NCBI RefSeq assembly: GCF_031081985.1
Contig: NZ_JARWSK010000001.1
Location: forward strand, 620,001 to 684,000
Source: Komagataeibacter xylinus
Lineage (GTDB): Bacteria; Pseudomonadota; Alphaproteobacteria; Acetobacterales; Acetobacteraceae
DNA: 64,000 bases
Reading direction: 5' to 3'
Each line of letters begins with the position of its first letter. Positions within the stretch are counted from its first letter, which is position 1. The notes beneath the pieces were generated by a model that saw only the letters and a program-made list of their open reading frames with translations, did not search any database and was not told where the DNA came from. Shown here one piece after another: positions 48,117 through 58,639 of the stretch. The position numbers and the translations under genes were made by a program.

Positions 48117-48763
48117 GATGGCGTTATCCGTCTGGCCATGGTGGTGATGGCATCCGCGCAGGCCGTGGCATGCGTGAGCGGAAGCAGGTGGCCGCCTTCC
48201 AGCCATTGAAGGGAGGAGGCAGGAAAACAGGCCCTGGTCAGCGCCGGGGGCGCAATGGCATCCTGCGTGCCCGCCATGACATGAACGGGGCATGTCGTGC
48301 GCTGCAGGTCGGCCCGGCAATCCATGTCCATCAGGGCCTCGAGCCCGGTTTCGAGCCGGTCGCGCACAATCGGCTCAGGCACCGGCGAATTAATGCCCGC
48401 GCGCAGGCGGAAGCTGTGCAGCAATCCCTGTGGCGCGCGCAGCAGTCCCTGCCGCATGCGTTCGATCACGCGCCGTGCAATGCCAGCCGTAAAATCCGGC
48501 CCGGCCCCGAACCGGCTGAAGCCGTTGATCAGGATCAGGCCCCGGCACAGCGGGCCATGGTGGCGCAGAAGCCATAACGTGCCCAGTGAATGCCCGACTC
48601 CGATATAGGGCTCCTGCGGCAGTTCCATATGGGCGCGCGGGGCAAAGAAGCCGAAGTCGAGGCAACGCGTGCGCGTCTTGCCAAGGGCCGCGCGGGTCGC
48701 GGCCCAGAAGGTGGGGTCGAAGGCCCAGCCATGCACGAAGGCCAGCGGCAGGGTGGCGCTCAT
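48113..48763 (-). CDS. BioH-type pimeloyl-ACP methyl ester esterase
   Basis: A 216-aa alpha/beta hydrolase, expected to remove the methyl group that BioC adds once pimeloyl-ACP is complete. The catalytic triad is readable as Ser59 (GHSLG), Asp168 (GTQDAI) and His192 (EGGHLLP). It is shorter than E. coli BioH (256 aa), mainly in the lid region. The role is inferred mainly from its position: 4-bp overlaps with bioF before and bioC-bioD after. Confidence 0.85.
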   Translation of the reverse strand: MSATLPLAFVHGWAFDPTFWAATRAALGKTRTRCLDFGFFAPRAHMELPQEPYIGVGHSLGTLWLLRHHGPLCRGLILINGFSRFGAGPDFTAGIARRVIERMRQGLLRAPQGLLHSFRLRAGINSPVPEPIVRDRLETGLEALMDMDCRADLQRTTCPVHVMAGTQDAIAPPALTRACFPASSLQWLEGGHLLPLTHATACADAITTMARRITPS

Positions 48764-49944
48764 GCTGCGCTCTGTTGCAGGGCCAGCGGAATGGCTGTGG
48801 CGAGTTGGTCGATCATGGCATCGGTATGGGCCGCACTCAGTGCCAGGCGGATGCGGCTGCCATTGGGCGGCACCGTGGGCGGGCGTATGGCGGCGGCAAG
48901 CAGGCCCTGTGCCTCAAGGCTTGCGGCAAAGCGCAGGGCGCGCGCGGCGTCGCCGAGCATGATCGGCACGATCTGCGTGGTCGAGGGTTCGGGCGACAGG
49001 CCGCAACCGCGCACCACGTCGCGGATATGGGCTGCGTTGCGGGCCAGCCGGGCGCGTTCTCCATCCAGATGGGGCACGCATTCAAGGGCCGCATCCATCG
49101 CGCCGAGCATGGCCGGCGGCGGGGCGGTGGTGAACACAAAGCCCGAGCAGGCATTGACCAGCCAGTCACACAACGCACGCGAGCCGGTTACGAATGCGCC
49201 AAACCCACCCAGCGCCTTACTGAACGTGCCCATGACCAGATCGATCTCATGCCCCGCGCACAGGCCGCGCCCCTGTGGGCCAAGCACGCCGGTGGCATGG
49301 GCTTCATCCACGTAGGTAAAAGCGCCGTGTTGCCGCGCCAGCGCGCTGAGGCGGCCGATGTCGGTGCGGTCGCCGTCCATGCTGAACACACTTTCCGTCA
49401 CGATGATCCGCAGGCCCGGCTCATCGGCATGGCGTCGCAGCAGGCTTTCCAGATGATCAAGGTCGTTGTGCCGGAAGCGGATCTGCCGCACGCCGGCCGC
49501 CATGCAGCCATGGTGCAGGCTGGCATGGTTCAGCCGGTCGGCAAAGACCAGCGGGGGCGTGCCCTGATCGGCCGCCAGCCGCAATATGGCCGCCAGTACC
49601 GACGCATTGGCCTGCCACCCGCTGGCCAGCAGCAGTGCCGCTTCCGCCCCCTTGAAGGCCGCGAGGCGCGCTTCCACCGCCATATGCTTCGCACTCGTAC
49701 CGGTCACGAGCCGCGAGGCGCCAGCACCTGTTCCATCCTCCTGCAGCCACTGCGCCGCGCGGGCGGCAAGGGCGGGGTGATGTGACAGGCCGAGATAATC
49801 ATTGGATGAGAAATTGACCAGCGCGCGCCCGTCACGGATAACGGTGACCGGCCCGGTCTGGCGCACGGGGCGCAGCACGCGGCGGATATGACGCTGCGCC
49901 ATGTGGTCAAGCGCGGTCTGGAAAAGGGTGTCAAAACTGGCCAT
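48760..49944 (-). CDS. bioF: 8-amino-7-oxononanoate synthase
   Basis: PLP enzyme joining pimeloyl-ACP and alanine. The 394-aa protein has NFSSNDYLGLSHHP near the N-terminus, DEAHATGVLGPQGRG, and the PLP lysine Lys243 in GTFSKALGGFGAFV. Start ATG 49944 has AGGAGA nine bases upstream; ATG 49953 is too near it. First gene of the minus-strand bio operon, only 70 bp from the divergent bioA start. Confidence 0.95.
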   Translation of the reverse strand: MASFDTLFQTALDHMAQRHIRRVLRPVRQTGPVTVIRDGRALVNFSSNDYLGLSHHPALAARAAQWLQEDGTGAGASRLVTGTSAKHMAVEARLAAFKGAEAALLLASGWQANASVLAAILRLAADQGTPPLVFADRLNHASLHHGCMAAGVRQIRFRHNDLDHLESLLRRHADEPGLRIIVTESVFSMDGDRTDIGRLSALARQHGAFTYVDEAHATGVLGPQGRGLCAGHEIDLVMGTFSKALGGFGAFVTGSRALCDWLVNACSGFVFTTAPPPAMLGAMDAALECVPHLDGERARLARNAAHIRDVVRGCGLSPEPSTTQIVPIMLGDAARALRFAASLEAQGLLAAAIRPPTVPPNGSRIRLALSAAHTDAMIDQLATAIPLALQQSAA

Positions 49945-50014
49945 GAAGCGCATTCTCCTGCCGGAGCCTGCCGCCCCGGTCAATCCCGCCAATGCAATAT
50001 CACGGAGACAGCGC

Positions 50015-51292
50015 ATGAGTGGACCTGAATGGCTGGAGCGGGGCATGCAGCATGTCTGGCTGCCCTACGCGCAGATGCAGACCACCCTGCCCCCATTGCC
50101 CGCCACCCGCACGCAGGGCTGCACCATCACGCTGGCCGATGGCACGGAACTGCTTGATGGCATCGCCTCGTGGTGGACCGCCTGTCATGGCTACAACCAC
50201 CCCCATATCCGCGCCGCGATGATGACCCAGCTCGAGCGCATGCCGCATGTCATGTTTGGCGGCCTGGTCAATGAACCGGCGCTGACGCTGGCGGCCCGCC
50301 TTGCCAGCCTGCTGCCCGGTGACCTGGAGCGGGTGTTCTTTACGGATTCCGGCTCGGTCGCGGTCGAGGTGGCCATGAAGATGGCCATCCAGTACTGGCT
50401 CAACCAGGGCCAGACCGGGCGGACAAAGCTGCTGGCCTTCCGCGGCGGCTATCATGGCGATACGATCGCCACCATGGCCGTGTGCGACCCGGAGGAAGGC
50501 ATGCACAGCCTCTATAACGGCGCGCTGCCCACGCATTTCATTGCCGACCTGCCGGTCGATGCCGCCAGCACCGCAGCCCTTGATGCCCTGCTGGCACAAA
50601 ACGCAGGCAGCATTGCCGCCATCATCACCGAACCGCTGGTGCAGGGCGCGGGCGGCATGCTGTTTCATGCGCCCGAAGTGCTGCGCACCTTGCGCACGCT
50701 GGCCGACCGCCATGGCGTGCTGCTCATCCTTGATGAAATCTTTACCGGCTTTGGCCGCACCGGCAAGATGTTCGCCTGCGAGCGGGCCGGGATCGTGCCG
50801 GACATCATCACGCTTTCAAAGGCATTGACCGGGGGCACGATGGCGCTGGCCGCTACCGTTGCGCGCAGGCATGTATTCGAGGCTTTTTTGTCTGATGATC
50901 CGCTGCATGCGCTCATGCATGGGCCGACCTTCATGGCCAATGCCCTGGCCTGCGCCTGCGCCAATGCCTCGCTCAACCTGTTTGCAACCGAACCGCGCCT
51001 GCAACAGGTGGCCCGTATTGAAGCGCGGATGCGCGCCGAACTCGAACCCTGCCGCGCTCTGCCCCATGTGGTTGACGTGCGTGTCATGGGGGGCATTGGC
51101 GTGGTGGAACTGGACCACATACGTGACATGAATGCGCTCAAGACCGCCCTGATCGCGCAGGGCGTATGGGTGCGGCCCTTCCGTAACATCGTTTACCTGA
51201 CGCCTGCCTTCACCATCACGCCAGCCGAACTCAGCCGCCTTTGCGCTGCAATCCACACGGTTCTGGAGGGCCTGCGGCCGGATCAGCGCTAG
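50015..51292 (+). CDS. bioA: adenosylmethionine-8-amino-7-oxononanoate aminotransferase
   Basis: PLP enzyme that makes 7,8-diaminopelargonate using S-adenosylmethionine as amino donor. The 425-aa protein shows WWTACHGYNHP near residue 50, FTDSGSVAVEVAMKMA, LLILDEIFTGFGRTG and PLP lysine Lys269 (TLSKALTGG). Start ATG 50015 follows GGAGA. Divergent from bioF; bioB is not in the window. Confidence 0.95.
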   Translation: MSGPEWLERGMQHVWLPYAQMQTTLPPLPATRTQGCTITLADGTELLDGIASWWTACHGYNHPHIRAAMMTQLERMPHVMFGGLVNEPALTLAARLASLLPGDLERVFFTDSGSVAVEVAMKMAIQYWLNQGQTGRTKLLAFRGGYHGDTIATMAVCDPEEGMHSLYNGALPTHFIADLPVDAASTAALDALLAQNAGSIAAIITEPLVQGAGGMLFHAPEVLRTLRTLADRHGVLLILDEIFTGFGRTGKMFACERAGIVPDIITLSKALTGGTMALAATVARRHVFEAFLSDDPLHALMHGPTFMANALACACANASLNLFATEPRLQQVARIEARMRAELEPCRALPHVVDVRVMGGIGVVELDHIRDMNALKTALIAQGVWVRPFRNIVYLTPAFTITPAELSRLCAAIHTVLEGLRPDQR

Positions 51293-51353
51293 GCCATCAC
51301 GGACTGATCTGGTATGGAAGCATATGACTTTTTTTCAGCATAGATCCTGGCGC

Positions 51354-51581
51354 ATGACAAATCATGACAGCAAGCGGCAGATCGTACTGAAGATCCTGTC
51401 GGATGGTCAGGCGCGTTCCGTCAAGGAAATTGGCGACCTGTTTCCCGAACTCGGCACCTACCATGCCCGCCTGGCCCTGCAGGCCCTGCGCAATCAGGGG
51501 CTGGTTACGGTGGAAGATGCTCCGGGCGCAAGCGAGGGCCGCAAGCGCAAGGTCTGGCGACTGGTCAAGCCAGCCACCTGA
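51354..51581 (+). CDS. small winged-helix DNA-binding protein
   Basis: A 75-aa protein that looks like a single winged helix-turn-helix: KRQIVLKILSDGQARSVKEIGDLF, then a recognition helix HARLALQALRNQGLV and a wing region ending in RKVWRLV. Target and function unknown. No good ribosome-binding site decides between ATG 51354 and ATG 51324. It sits between bioA and a terminator; a link to biotin control is not supported by anything but position. Confidence 0.7.
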   Translation: MTNHDSKRQIVLKILSDGQARSVKEIGDLFPELGTYHARLALQALRNQGLVTVEDAPGASEGRKRKVWRLVKPAT

Positions 51582-51589
51582 ATGAAATA

Positions 51590-51614
51590 CCCCCCGCAGC
51601 CGCGCTGCGGGGGG
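51590..51614. terminator. bidirectional GC terminator
   Basis: A perfect 10-bp stem CCCCCCGCAG / CTGCGGGGGG with a 5-base loop lies between the convergent winged-helix and DUF4167 genes. No T run follows, so efficiency is uncertain. Confidence 0.6.
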
Positions 51615-51623
51615 CCCCGTTGA

Positions 51624-52184
51624 TCAGGACGGGGTGGATTCCAGTTCTTCCTTCTTGCCCGCGGCGGGCTTGGCGCGGCTGCTGCGGCGCGGGGCGCGGG
51701 GTGCACGCGGCGCGGGAGCCGGTGCGGCTTCCGGGGCCGCGTCAATTGTGGGCTGGGGCGCGGTTTCCGCAGGTTCGATCACGGCAGGCTGCTCGGCTGC
51801 CGGCTCGGCGGGCTCATCCGCAGCATGATCGCTGGGCTGGCGGTTCTCGACAGGGCGCGGCTGCCGGTTGGACATGCGCTCCTGACGTTCCTGCTGGCTC
51901 TGCTGGGCCGCCTGCGTCATGGCGTTGAGAATACGGAAATAATGTTCGGCATGCTGGAAATAGGCTTCCGCCATGACGCGGTCGCCACTGCCGCTGGCGT
52001 CGCGGCCAAGCTGCAGGTATTTTTCAAACAGTTGCTGTGCCGTGCCCCGCACGCGCAGGTCCGGGCCATTGCTGTCGAATACATGGTTGCGGTTCAACGG
52101 GATCTGGCCATTGTTATGGCGTACGGTTCCACCACTGCTGCCGCCCGAACGATGGTGACGGCTCCGCATGCGTTTCATGTTCAT
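51624..52184 (-). CDS. DUF4167 family protein
   Basis: A 186-aa alphaproteobacterial protein with a basic N-terminus (MKRMRSRHHRSG), a conserved folded segment NRNHVFDSNGPDLRVRGTAQQLFEKYLQLGRDA (DUF4167, about 30-65) with YFQHAEHYFRILNA after it, and a disordered Gln/Glu/Pro/Ala-rich tail ending in basic residues. The family is typically located after prmC and is suspected to bind RNA or ribosomes; function unproven. Start may be ATG 52184 or GTG 52199. Confidence 0.85.
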   Translation of the reverse strand: MNMKRMRSRHHRSGGSSGGTVRHNNGQIPLNRNHVFDSNGPDLRVRGTAQQLFEKYLQLGRDASGSGDRVMAEAYFQHAEHYFRILNAMTQAAQQSQQERQERMSNRQPRPVENRQPSDHAADEPAEPAAEQPAVIEPAETAPQPTIDAAPEAAPAPAPRAPRAPRRSSRAKPAAGKKEELESTPS

Positions 52185-52452
52185 AAGCTGTCGCAGCACT
52201 TTCCTGTTGCCGGTCGCTGGCGCTGCCCTGGACCGTGGGGCGGTCTCTGCCCGTCCCGTCTGTTGCCATGTTGATTGTCCGGCACGACACCGAACGCTGA
52301 TCCCTGCGCATGGCGGAACCTGTCAAGGGTTCGGGTCGCCTGTATTTCTGTTTTGCAATCGGGATCGCCCGCGGGGAGTGGAACAGCAATCAATCCGCTT
52401 TTCGTTTTCCCTGCGTTCTGACAGTATAACCTGTGCTTTTCTTTCTGCCAAA

Positions 52453-53316
52453 TTATTTTTTCACCACCAGCGCCCGCCCTATTCCGCCAAGATCGGGGCG
52501 TATTTCCAAAACGTCCAGTCCCGCCGCGCGCATGAGTGCGGGCACGCTCTGGTCCTGCCCGATGCCCAGTTCCAGCACGCCCAGGCCGCCGGGGGCCAGC
52601 AGGTCCGGCAGGATCTGGGCCAGGGCGCGATAGGCGACGAGCCCGTCCGGTCCGCCATCAAGCGCGCGCGCGGGTTCATGGGCCACCACATCGGGCATGA
52701 GGGTGGCCAGATCTCCGTGCGGAATATAGGGCGGATTGCTCAGCACGAGGTCAAACGGCCCCTCCACCCCATCGGCCCAGTTACAGCACAGCATGTTGCT
52801 GCGCGTGGCCAGTCCGTTACGCGTGGCATTAAAGCTGGCCAGGGCGGCCGCCTGCGGGTTGAGATCCGTGCCAATGCCATGGGCATGCGGGTATTCCGCC
52901 AGGATGGCCAGAAGCAGGCAGCCCGTGCCGGTGCCGATATCAAGCACGCGCAGCGGCGCATTACGGTCAGGCAGATGGTCGAGCACGGCCTCAACAAGGG
53001 TTTCGGTGTCGGCACGGGGAATGAGGGTTGCAGGCGACACCGCAAGGTCAAGCGACCAGAACCCGGCCTGCCCGGTAATATAAGCCATAGGCTCGTAACG
53101 CAGGCGGCGGGCCAGCACATGGGCAAAGCGTGCCTGCGCCGCCTCGCTCAGCGTATCGATGCGCAGCAGCCCGGCAAGGTCGGTCCGGGCCGCGTGGGCG
53201 GCGAGCAGGCGGGCCTCGCGCAAGGGGGCCTCGATGTTGGCTGCACGCAGTTGTTGCGTTGCCTCATGCAACATCTGGCGCAAATTTGTGGGTGCCGGTG
53301 TCATGGCATCTTTCAT
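52453..53316 (-). CDS. prmC: peptide chain release factor N5-glutamine methyltransferase
   Basis: Methylates the glutamine of the GGQ motif in RF1 and RF2. The 287-aa protein has an N-terminal helical domain, the SAM-binding VLDIGTGTGCLLLAI and the catalytic NPPY (194-197). Normally it sits directly after prfA; here a gene on the opposite strand lies between them. Start ATG 53316 has GGAAAG upstream; ATG 53304 is possible. Confidence 0.95.
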   Translation of the reverse strand: MKDAMTPAPTNLRQMLHEATQQLRAANIEAPLREARLLAAHAARTDLAGLLRIDTLSEAAQARFAHVLARRLRYEPMAYITGQAGFWSLDLAVSPATLIPRADTETLVEAVLDHLPDRNAPLRVLDIGTGTGCLLLAILAEYPHAHGIGTDLNPQAAALASFNATRNGLATRSNMLCCNWADGVEGPFDLVLSNPPYIPHGDLATLMPDVVAHEPARALDGGPDGLVAYRALAQILPDLLAPGGLGVLELGIGQDQSVPALMRAAGLDVLEIRPDLGGIGRALVVKK

Positions 53317-53346
53317 CGCCGCTGCTTTCCGTCATACTGAGGCATT

Positions 53347-53808
53347 ATGTACCTGCCTGCCCCTTTATCGCGCCTTGTGCGCGTGTTCCTGACCGCCATG
53401 CTGTGCGCTGCCGCGTCCCCTGCCCTTGCCGGATCGTTCGATGTGAGAGACGACTATGGCAGTGGGGAGATTTCGGAATCCGAGCGCTTTTATGTCGATG
53501 AGCAGCTTGTTGCCACCTTTCACCTCGACGCGGACCATACCAGCCAGACGGTCCATGTTGATACGGCAATGGGGCGCCTCAACCACAGCTACGCCCTGTG
53601 TGGGGAAATCTACATTCGCCGCCCCAGTGGCAAGGTCGAGATCCATCAGGTCAGCGGCGAAGGCGTGCTGTATCATCCCGATGGTCACCATTTCGAGGCC
53701 ATCGCCTCGCGCAATTTCACCGAGTTCTACCTTGTCGATGACAATGAGCCCGAAAGCGTCGAACGCCACCCCGGCCATAGCAGCCTGTGTGCCGCTCCCA
53801 CGTCCTGA
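53347..53808 (+). CDS. predicted secreted protein, unrecognised
   Basis: A 153-aa protein with a clear Sec signal peptide (LVRVFLTAMLCAAASPALA, cleavage likely after residue 28 or 29). The mature part is small, acidic and probably beta-rich, with two cysteines (in YALCGE and SSLCAAP) that could form a disulfide. No known motif. GAGG lies 4 nt before the ATG. It is placed antisense between prfA and prmC, its stop 12 bp from the prfA stop and its start 30 bp from the prmC start. Confidence 0.7.
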   Translation: MYLPAPLSRLVRVFLTAMLCAAASPALAGSFDVRDDYGSGEISESERFYVDEQLVATFHLDADHTSQTVHVDTAMGRLNHSYALCGEIYIRRPSGKVEIHQVSGEGVLYHPDGHHFEAIASRNFTEFYLVDDNEPESVERHPGHSSLCAAPTS

Positions 53809-53820
53809 ACGGGTATTTCC

Positions 53821-54882
<1,062 letters not shown>

Positions 54883-54884
54883 GC

Positions 54885-56141
54885 TCAGCCCCCTGCGGCG
54901 CTTCCGGCCTGAAGGGCTGTGGCCACGCCATCGAAAGGCACCTCGGTCTGCTGTCCGCTATCAAGGTTCTTGAGCTGCACCACGCCGCGTGCAATCTCGT
55001 CGCTGCCAATCACCACGACATGCGACGCATTCATGCGGTTGGCGCGTTCCATGCGGCGTTTCATGTTGCCGCGATAGGATGTTTCCGCCCTAATGCCAGC
55101 CGCCCGCAGGCCCTGCAGCACGGTCAGGGAAGCAGCCTGCGCATCCGCACCCATCGGCACGACGGCAACCGGCCGCGGCTCGGCCGGAACATCCTCAAGC
55201 AGCATGGACAGGCGCTCGATCCCGCCCGCCCAGCCGATGGCCGGCGTGGCAGGGCCACCCATCTCGGCCACGAGGCCATCGTAGCGCCCACCAGCCAGCA
55301 CGGTACCCTGCGCGCCAAGGCGCTCGGTTACGAACTCAAAGGCGGTATGGCCGTAATAATCCAGTCCCCGCACAATGCGCGGGTTTTCCCGAAAGCGCAC
55401 GCCCATCGTGTCCAGCGTGCCGCGCAGCCCATCCCAGAATGCCTGGGCCTCGGGCGTGAGGAACTGGGCAATAGTAGGCGAATCCGCCACCAGCGCGCGA
55501 TCCTGCGGGGCCTTGCTGTCAAGAATGCGCAGCGGGTTACGCTCCAGCCGGGCCTGGCTGTCAGCGGAGAGTTCGGCGCCGCGTTCGCTGAAATAGGCGA
55601 TCAGCGCCGTGCGCCAGGCGTCGCGGCTGGCGCTGTCGCCCAATGTGTTGAGTTCCAGCACCACTTCATCGCCAATGCCGAGCGCGTGCAGCACATCGCG
55701 GCCCATGGCAATGACCTCGGCATCGGCCAGCGGCTCGGCAGCGCCCAGCAGTTCGGCGCCGATCTGGTGGAACTGACGGTAGCGCCCCTTCTGCGGGCGC
55801 TCGTAGCGGAACATGGGGCCGGCGTAGAACACCTTCTGCGGCAGGGACTGGGTCAGCCCGTTGGTGACCAGCGCGCGACAGATGGCTGCCGTGCCCTCGG
55901 GCCGCAGGGTCAGGGATTCACCGCCACGGTCCTCGAATGTGTACATCTCTTTCGAGACAACATCCGACGTATCGCCCAGCGAGCGCGAAAAGACCCGCGT
56001 ATCCTCGAACACGGGGGTCGACCACTCATCAAACCCGTACAGGCCGACAATGCGGCGCGCGGTTTCCACTACATGGTTGAACCGCCTGCGTTCCTCACCA
56101 ATCAGGTCATGGGTGCCACGAACGGGCTGTAAGCTGCTCAC
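54885..56141 (-). CDS. hisS: histidyl-tRNA synthetase
   Basis: Class II synthetase. The 418-aa protein begins [14 protein letters not shown], has motif 2 region [25 protein letters not shown], the histidine-specific [10 protein letters not shown] and GWAGGIERL (motif 3). Start is GTG at 56141. Two bases separate it from prfA, so they are co-transcribed. Confidence 0.96.
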   Translation of the reverse strand: MSSLQPVRGTHDLIGEERRRFNHVVETARRIVGLYGFDEWSTPVFEDTRVFSRSLGDTSDVVSKEMYTFEDRGGESLTLRPEGTAAICRALVTNGLTQSLPQKVFYAGPMFRYERPQKGRYRQFHQIGAELLGAAEPLADAEVIAMGRDVLHALGIGDEVVLELNTLGDSASRDAWRTALIAYFSERGAELSADSQARLERNPLRILDSKAPQDRALVADSPTIAQFLTPEAQAFWDGLRGTLDTMGVRFRENPRIVRGLDYYGHTAFEFVTERLGAQGTVLAGGRYDGLVAEMGGPATPAIGWAGGIERLSMLLEDVPAEPRPVAVVPMGADAQAASLTVLQGLRAAGIRAETSYRGNMKRRMERANRMNASHVVVIGSDEIARGVVQLKNLDSGQQTEVPFDGVATALQAGSAAGG

Positions 56142-56207
56142 TACGCGATATTCCTGTCTTCACGCCGATGGGCCGCGCGCCCCTTGGCCGGGCACGCGGC
56201 ATTTGTT

Positions 56208-57368
56208 TCAGTCCGTGGTGGACATGGTGGCCTCGCGGGCCATTTCCTCGGCGGGGGTGTTGTTGGCATCCGCCTTTTCCAGCACGGCCACCTTCTTTTC
56301 AACCAGCTCCACGATATGCTCGATCATGTCACCGGCGGGCATGGTGTGGTCCTGCTTGCCTGCGGAATAGACCATATGCCGGCCCGAACCGCCGCCGGTC
56401 ACACCGATATCGGTCATCAGCGCCTCACCGGGGCCATTGACCACGCAGCCGATGATCGACAGCGTCATGGGCGTCTTGATATGGGCCAGGCGATCTTCCA
56501 GCGTCTGCACGGTCTCGATCACGTTGAAGCCCTGCCGCGCGCAGGACGGGCAGGAAATGATCTTCACGCCACGGTGGCGCAGCCCGAGCGACTTGAGAAT
56601 ATCCCAACCAACCAGCACTTCCTCTTCCGGCTCGGCCGAGAGCGAGACGCGCATCGTGTCACCCACGCCCGCCCACAAAAGGTTGCCCAGCCCGATGGAG
56701 GACTTGACCGTGCCCGCGCGCTTGCTCCCCGCCTCGGTAATGCCGATATGCAGCGGATGGTCGCATACATCGGCAAGCTGCTGGTAGGCCGCGACCGCCA
56801 TGAACACGTCCGACGCCTTCACGCTGATCTTGAACTCATGGAAGTCATGATCTTCAAGGATCTTGGCGTGTTCGAGCGCGCTTTCCACCAAGGCTTCGGG
56901 GTTGGGCTCGCCGTATTTTTCCAGAAGGTGCTTCTCCAGCGAACCGGCATTGACGCCGATGCGGATGGAGCAGTTGTGGTCCTTTGCCGCCTTCACCACC
57001 TCGCGCACGCGCTCGGCGCTGCCGATGTTGCCGGGGTTGATGCGCAGGCATGCCGCCCCGGCCTGGGCGGCCTCGATGGCGCGCTTGTAGTGGAAGTGGA
57101 TATCGGCCACGATCGGCACGTTCACTTCGCGCACGATCTCGGCGAGCGCCTTGGTGCTTTCCTCATCGGGGCAGGATACGCGCACGATATCCACGCCCGC
57201 GAGCTCGGCGCGGCGGATCTGCGCGATCGTGGCCTCGGCATCGGTGGTCAGCGTGTTGGTCATGGTCTGCACCGAAACCGGGGCATCACCACCGACCGGC
57301 ACGCTGCCGACATGGATCTGCCGCGACTTGCGGCGTTCGATGTGCTGATAGGGACGATAGCTGCTCAT
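56208..57368 (-). CDS. ispG: 4-hydroxy-3-methylbut-2-enyl diphosphate synthase
   Basis: [4Fe-4S] enzyme of the methylerythritol phosphate isoprenoid pathway. The 386-aa protein has the TIM-barrel part ([19 protein letters not shown]) and cluster ligands Cys273, Cys276 (CPSC) and Cys308 (CVVNGPGE). Start ATG 57368 lies 8 nt after GGAGG; the GTG at 57383 overlaps that site and is unlikely. A product of the pathway, hopanoid precursors, is important in acetic acid bacteria. Confidence 0.96.
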   Translation of the reverse strand: MSSYRPYQHIERRKSRQIHVGSVPVGGDAPVSVQTMTNTLTTDAEATIAQIRRAELAGVDIVRVSCPDEESTKALAEIVREVNVPIVADIHFHYKRAIEAAQAGAACLRINPGNIGSAERVREVVKAAKDHNCSIRIGVNAGSLEKHLLEKYGEPNPEALVESALEHAKILEDHDFHEFKISVKASDVFMAVAAYQQLADVCDHPLHIGITEAGSKRAGTVKSSIGLGNLLWAGVGDTMRVSLSAEPEEEVLVGWDILKSLGLRHRGVKIISCPSCARQGFNVIETVQTLEDRLAHIKTPMTLSIIGCVVNGPGEALMTDIGVTGGGSGRHMVYSAGKQDHTMPAGDMIEHIVELVEKKVAVLEKADANNTPAEEMAREATMSTTD

Positions 57369-57447
57369 TTCTGTGCCCTCCACATTAAGGCGGCGGTTGT
57401 GCTCCGGCCCGCCGTGGCGGGGCGTGGCACGGCCCGTTGGTCTGTTA

Positions 57448-57466
57448 CATGCCGGTTCCCGGCATG
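57448..57466. repeat. CATGCCGG hairpin between rodZ and ispG
   Basis: A perfect 8-bp stem CATGCCGG / CCGGCATG with a 3-base loop in the 134-bp gap. The same core appears in the hairpins at 5527-5554 and 41896-41932. Confidence 0.45.
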
Positions 57467-57502
57467 GTGACCACAGTGTGGACCATGCCGTAGGAGACCC
57501 TT

Positions 57503-58639
57503 TTACTCTGGATTGATGTGCTGCGGGAGGGGCGGAGAGAGATTATTGCCGCCCCCTGTGGCGGTTGTGCCGCCTGACTGCATGGATGAAGGCATTGGCG
57601 GGTGGATATTTTCCGCCGGTGCGGCGTGCAGCACCGAGCCATCAGCCACGCCCGCCGGGCTGAGCGGAATATTGTGCCGCACTTCACCAATACGGCCGAG
57701 TGGCTGGGTCGTGACCCCGCCTGCCGCAAGTGTCAGGCCACCTGCATTGCCCACGGTCAGTTCCAGGCCGGACTGGCCCGGTGGCGTCTGCCATGTATCG
57801 CCAGCATGGAGCACATGCTCATACAGCACCGGACCGCCATGCTGGCGCACCTCCACCCAGGTCGTGGCCGATGCGTTCAGGGTCACGCTGTCAGTCGCTG
57901 TGGTAGCGGGTGCGGGCACTGCAGGCGCAGCCTGCTGGGCCAGCACGTTACGGTCCTCGCCCATTTTCTCAAGCGGCTGCGGGGGGGCAGCCGGTGCTGG
58001 CATGGGCGGGAGCACTGCCGCTGGTGGCAGCGTGGCGGGCACCCCGGTCAGCGCATCACGCTCCTGCGGTGGCAGGGGCTGCGGCGCGGGCCGTTCATCT
58101 GCAGGCGGCAGCACGGAGGCCACCTGCGGCGACGCGGTCGTGCCCGATGACAGGCCCGGCAGGGTCAGCTTGGCCGGAAGGTCGTGAATGCCCTGCGAAC
58201 CGGTCAGCTTGTACCATCCGGCATAGGCACCCACCAGGATGACGAGGCCGCACAGCAGGAGCACGCCGGTTGGCAGCCCCCGGTCAGGCAGGGGCACGGG
58301 AAAGGACAGTTCGGCCCTGCGGGTGAAGGCCCCGCGGCTTTCTATCTTGAAGCGTTCGACAAGCTGTTCGCCTTCCAGCCCCAGCGCATTGGCGTAGCTG
58401 CGCAAAAAACCGATGGCATAGGCCGAGCCGGGAAGTTCGCCGGGGCGTCCATCCTCAAGGGCCTGCAGGTAAGGCAGGCGGATGCGCAGCCATGCCGCGA
58501 CATCAGGCAGGTTCCAGCCCAGTTCCTCGCGGCGCGCGCGCAGCATGTCGCCTACCGAGGCGATGGAAGTGACGCCGGGTGCCGACGCGGGCGTGTCCGG
58601 CGTTACCTTGCCGCGGAAAATGCGCTTGCCATCAGTCAT
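57503..58639 (-). CDS. RodZ-like helix-turn-helix membrane protein
   Basis: A 378-aa bitopic protein. Residues about 28-95 form a Cro/C1-type helix-turn-helix ([51 protein letters not shown]), one transmembrane helix spans about 124-143, and a proline/alanine-rich linker leads to a C-terminal DUF4115-like domain ([18 protein letters not shown]). RodZ links MreB to the elongation machinery. ATGA overlap with the upstream NMO gene. Confidence 0.88.
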   Translation of the reverse strand: MTDGKRIFRGKVTPDTPASAPGVTSIASVGDMLRARREELGWNLPDVAAWLRIRLPYLQALEDGRPGELPGSAYAIGFLRSYANALGLEGEQLVERFKIESRGAFTRRAELSFPVPLPDRGLPTGVLLLCGLVILVGAYAGWYKLTGSQGIHDLPAKLTLPGLSSGTTASPQVASVLPPADERPAPQPLPPQERDALTGVPATLPPAAVLPPMPAPAAPPQPLEKMGEDRNVLAQQAAPAVPAPATTATDSVTLNASATTWVEVRQHGGPVLYEHVLHAGDTWQTPPGQSGLELTVGNAGGLTLAAGGVTTQPLGRIGEVRHNIPLSPAGVADGSVLHAAPAENIHPPMPSSMQSGGTTATGGGNNLSPPLPQHINPE

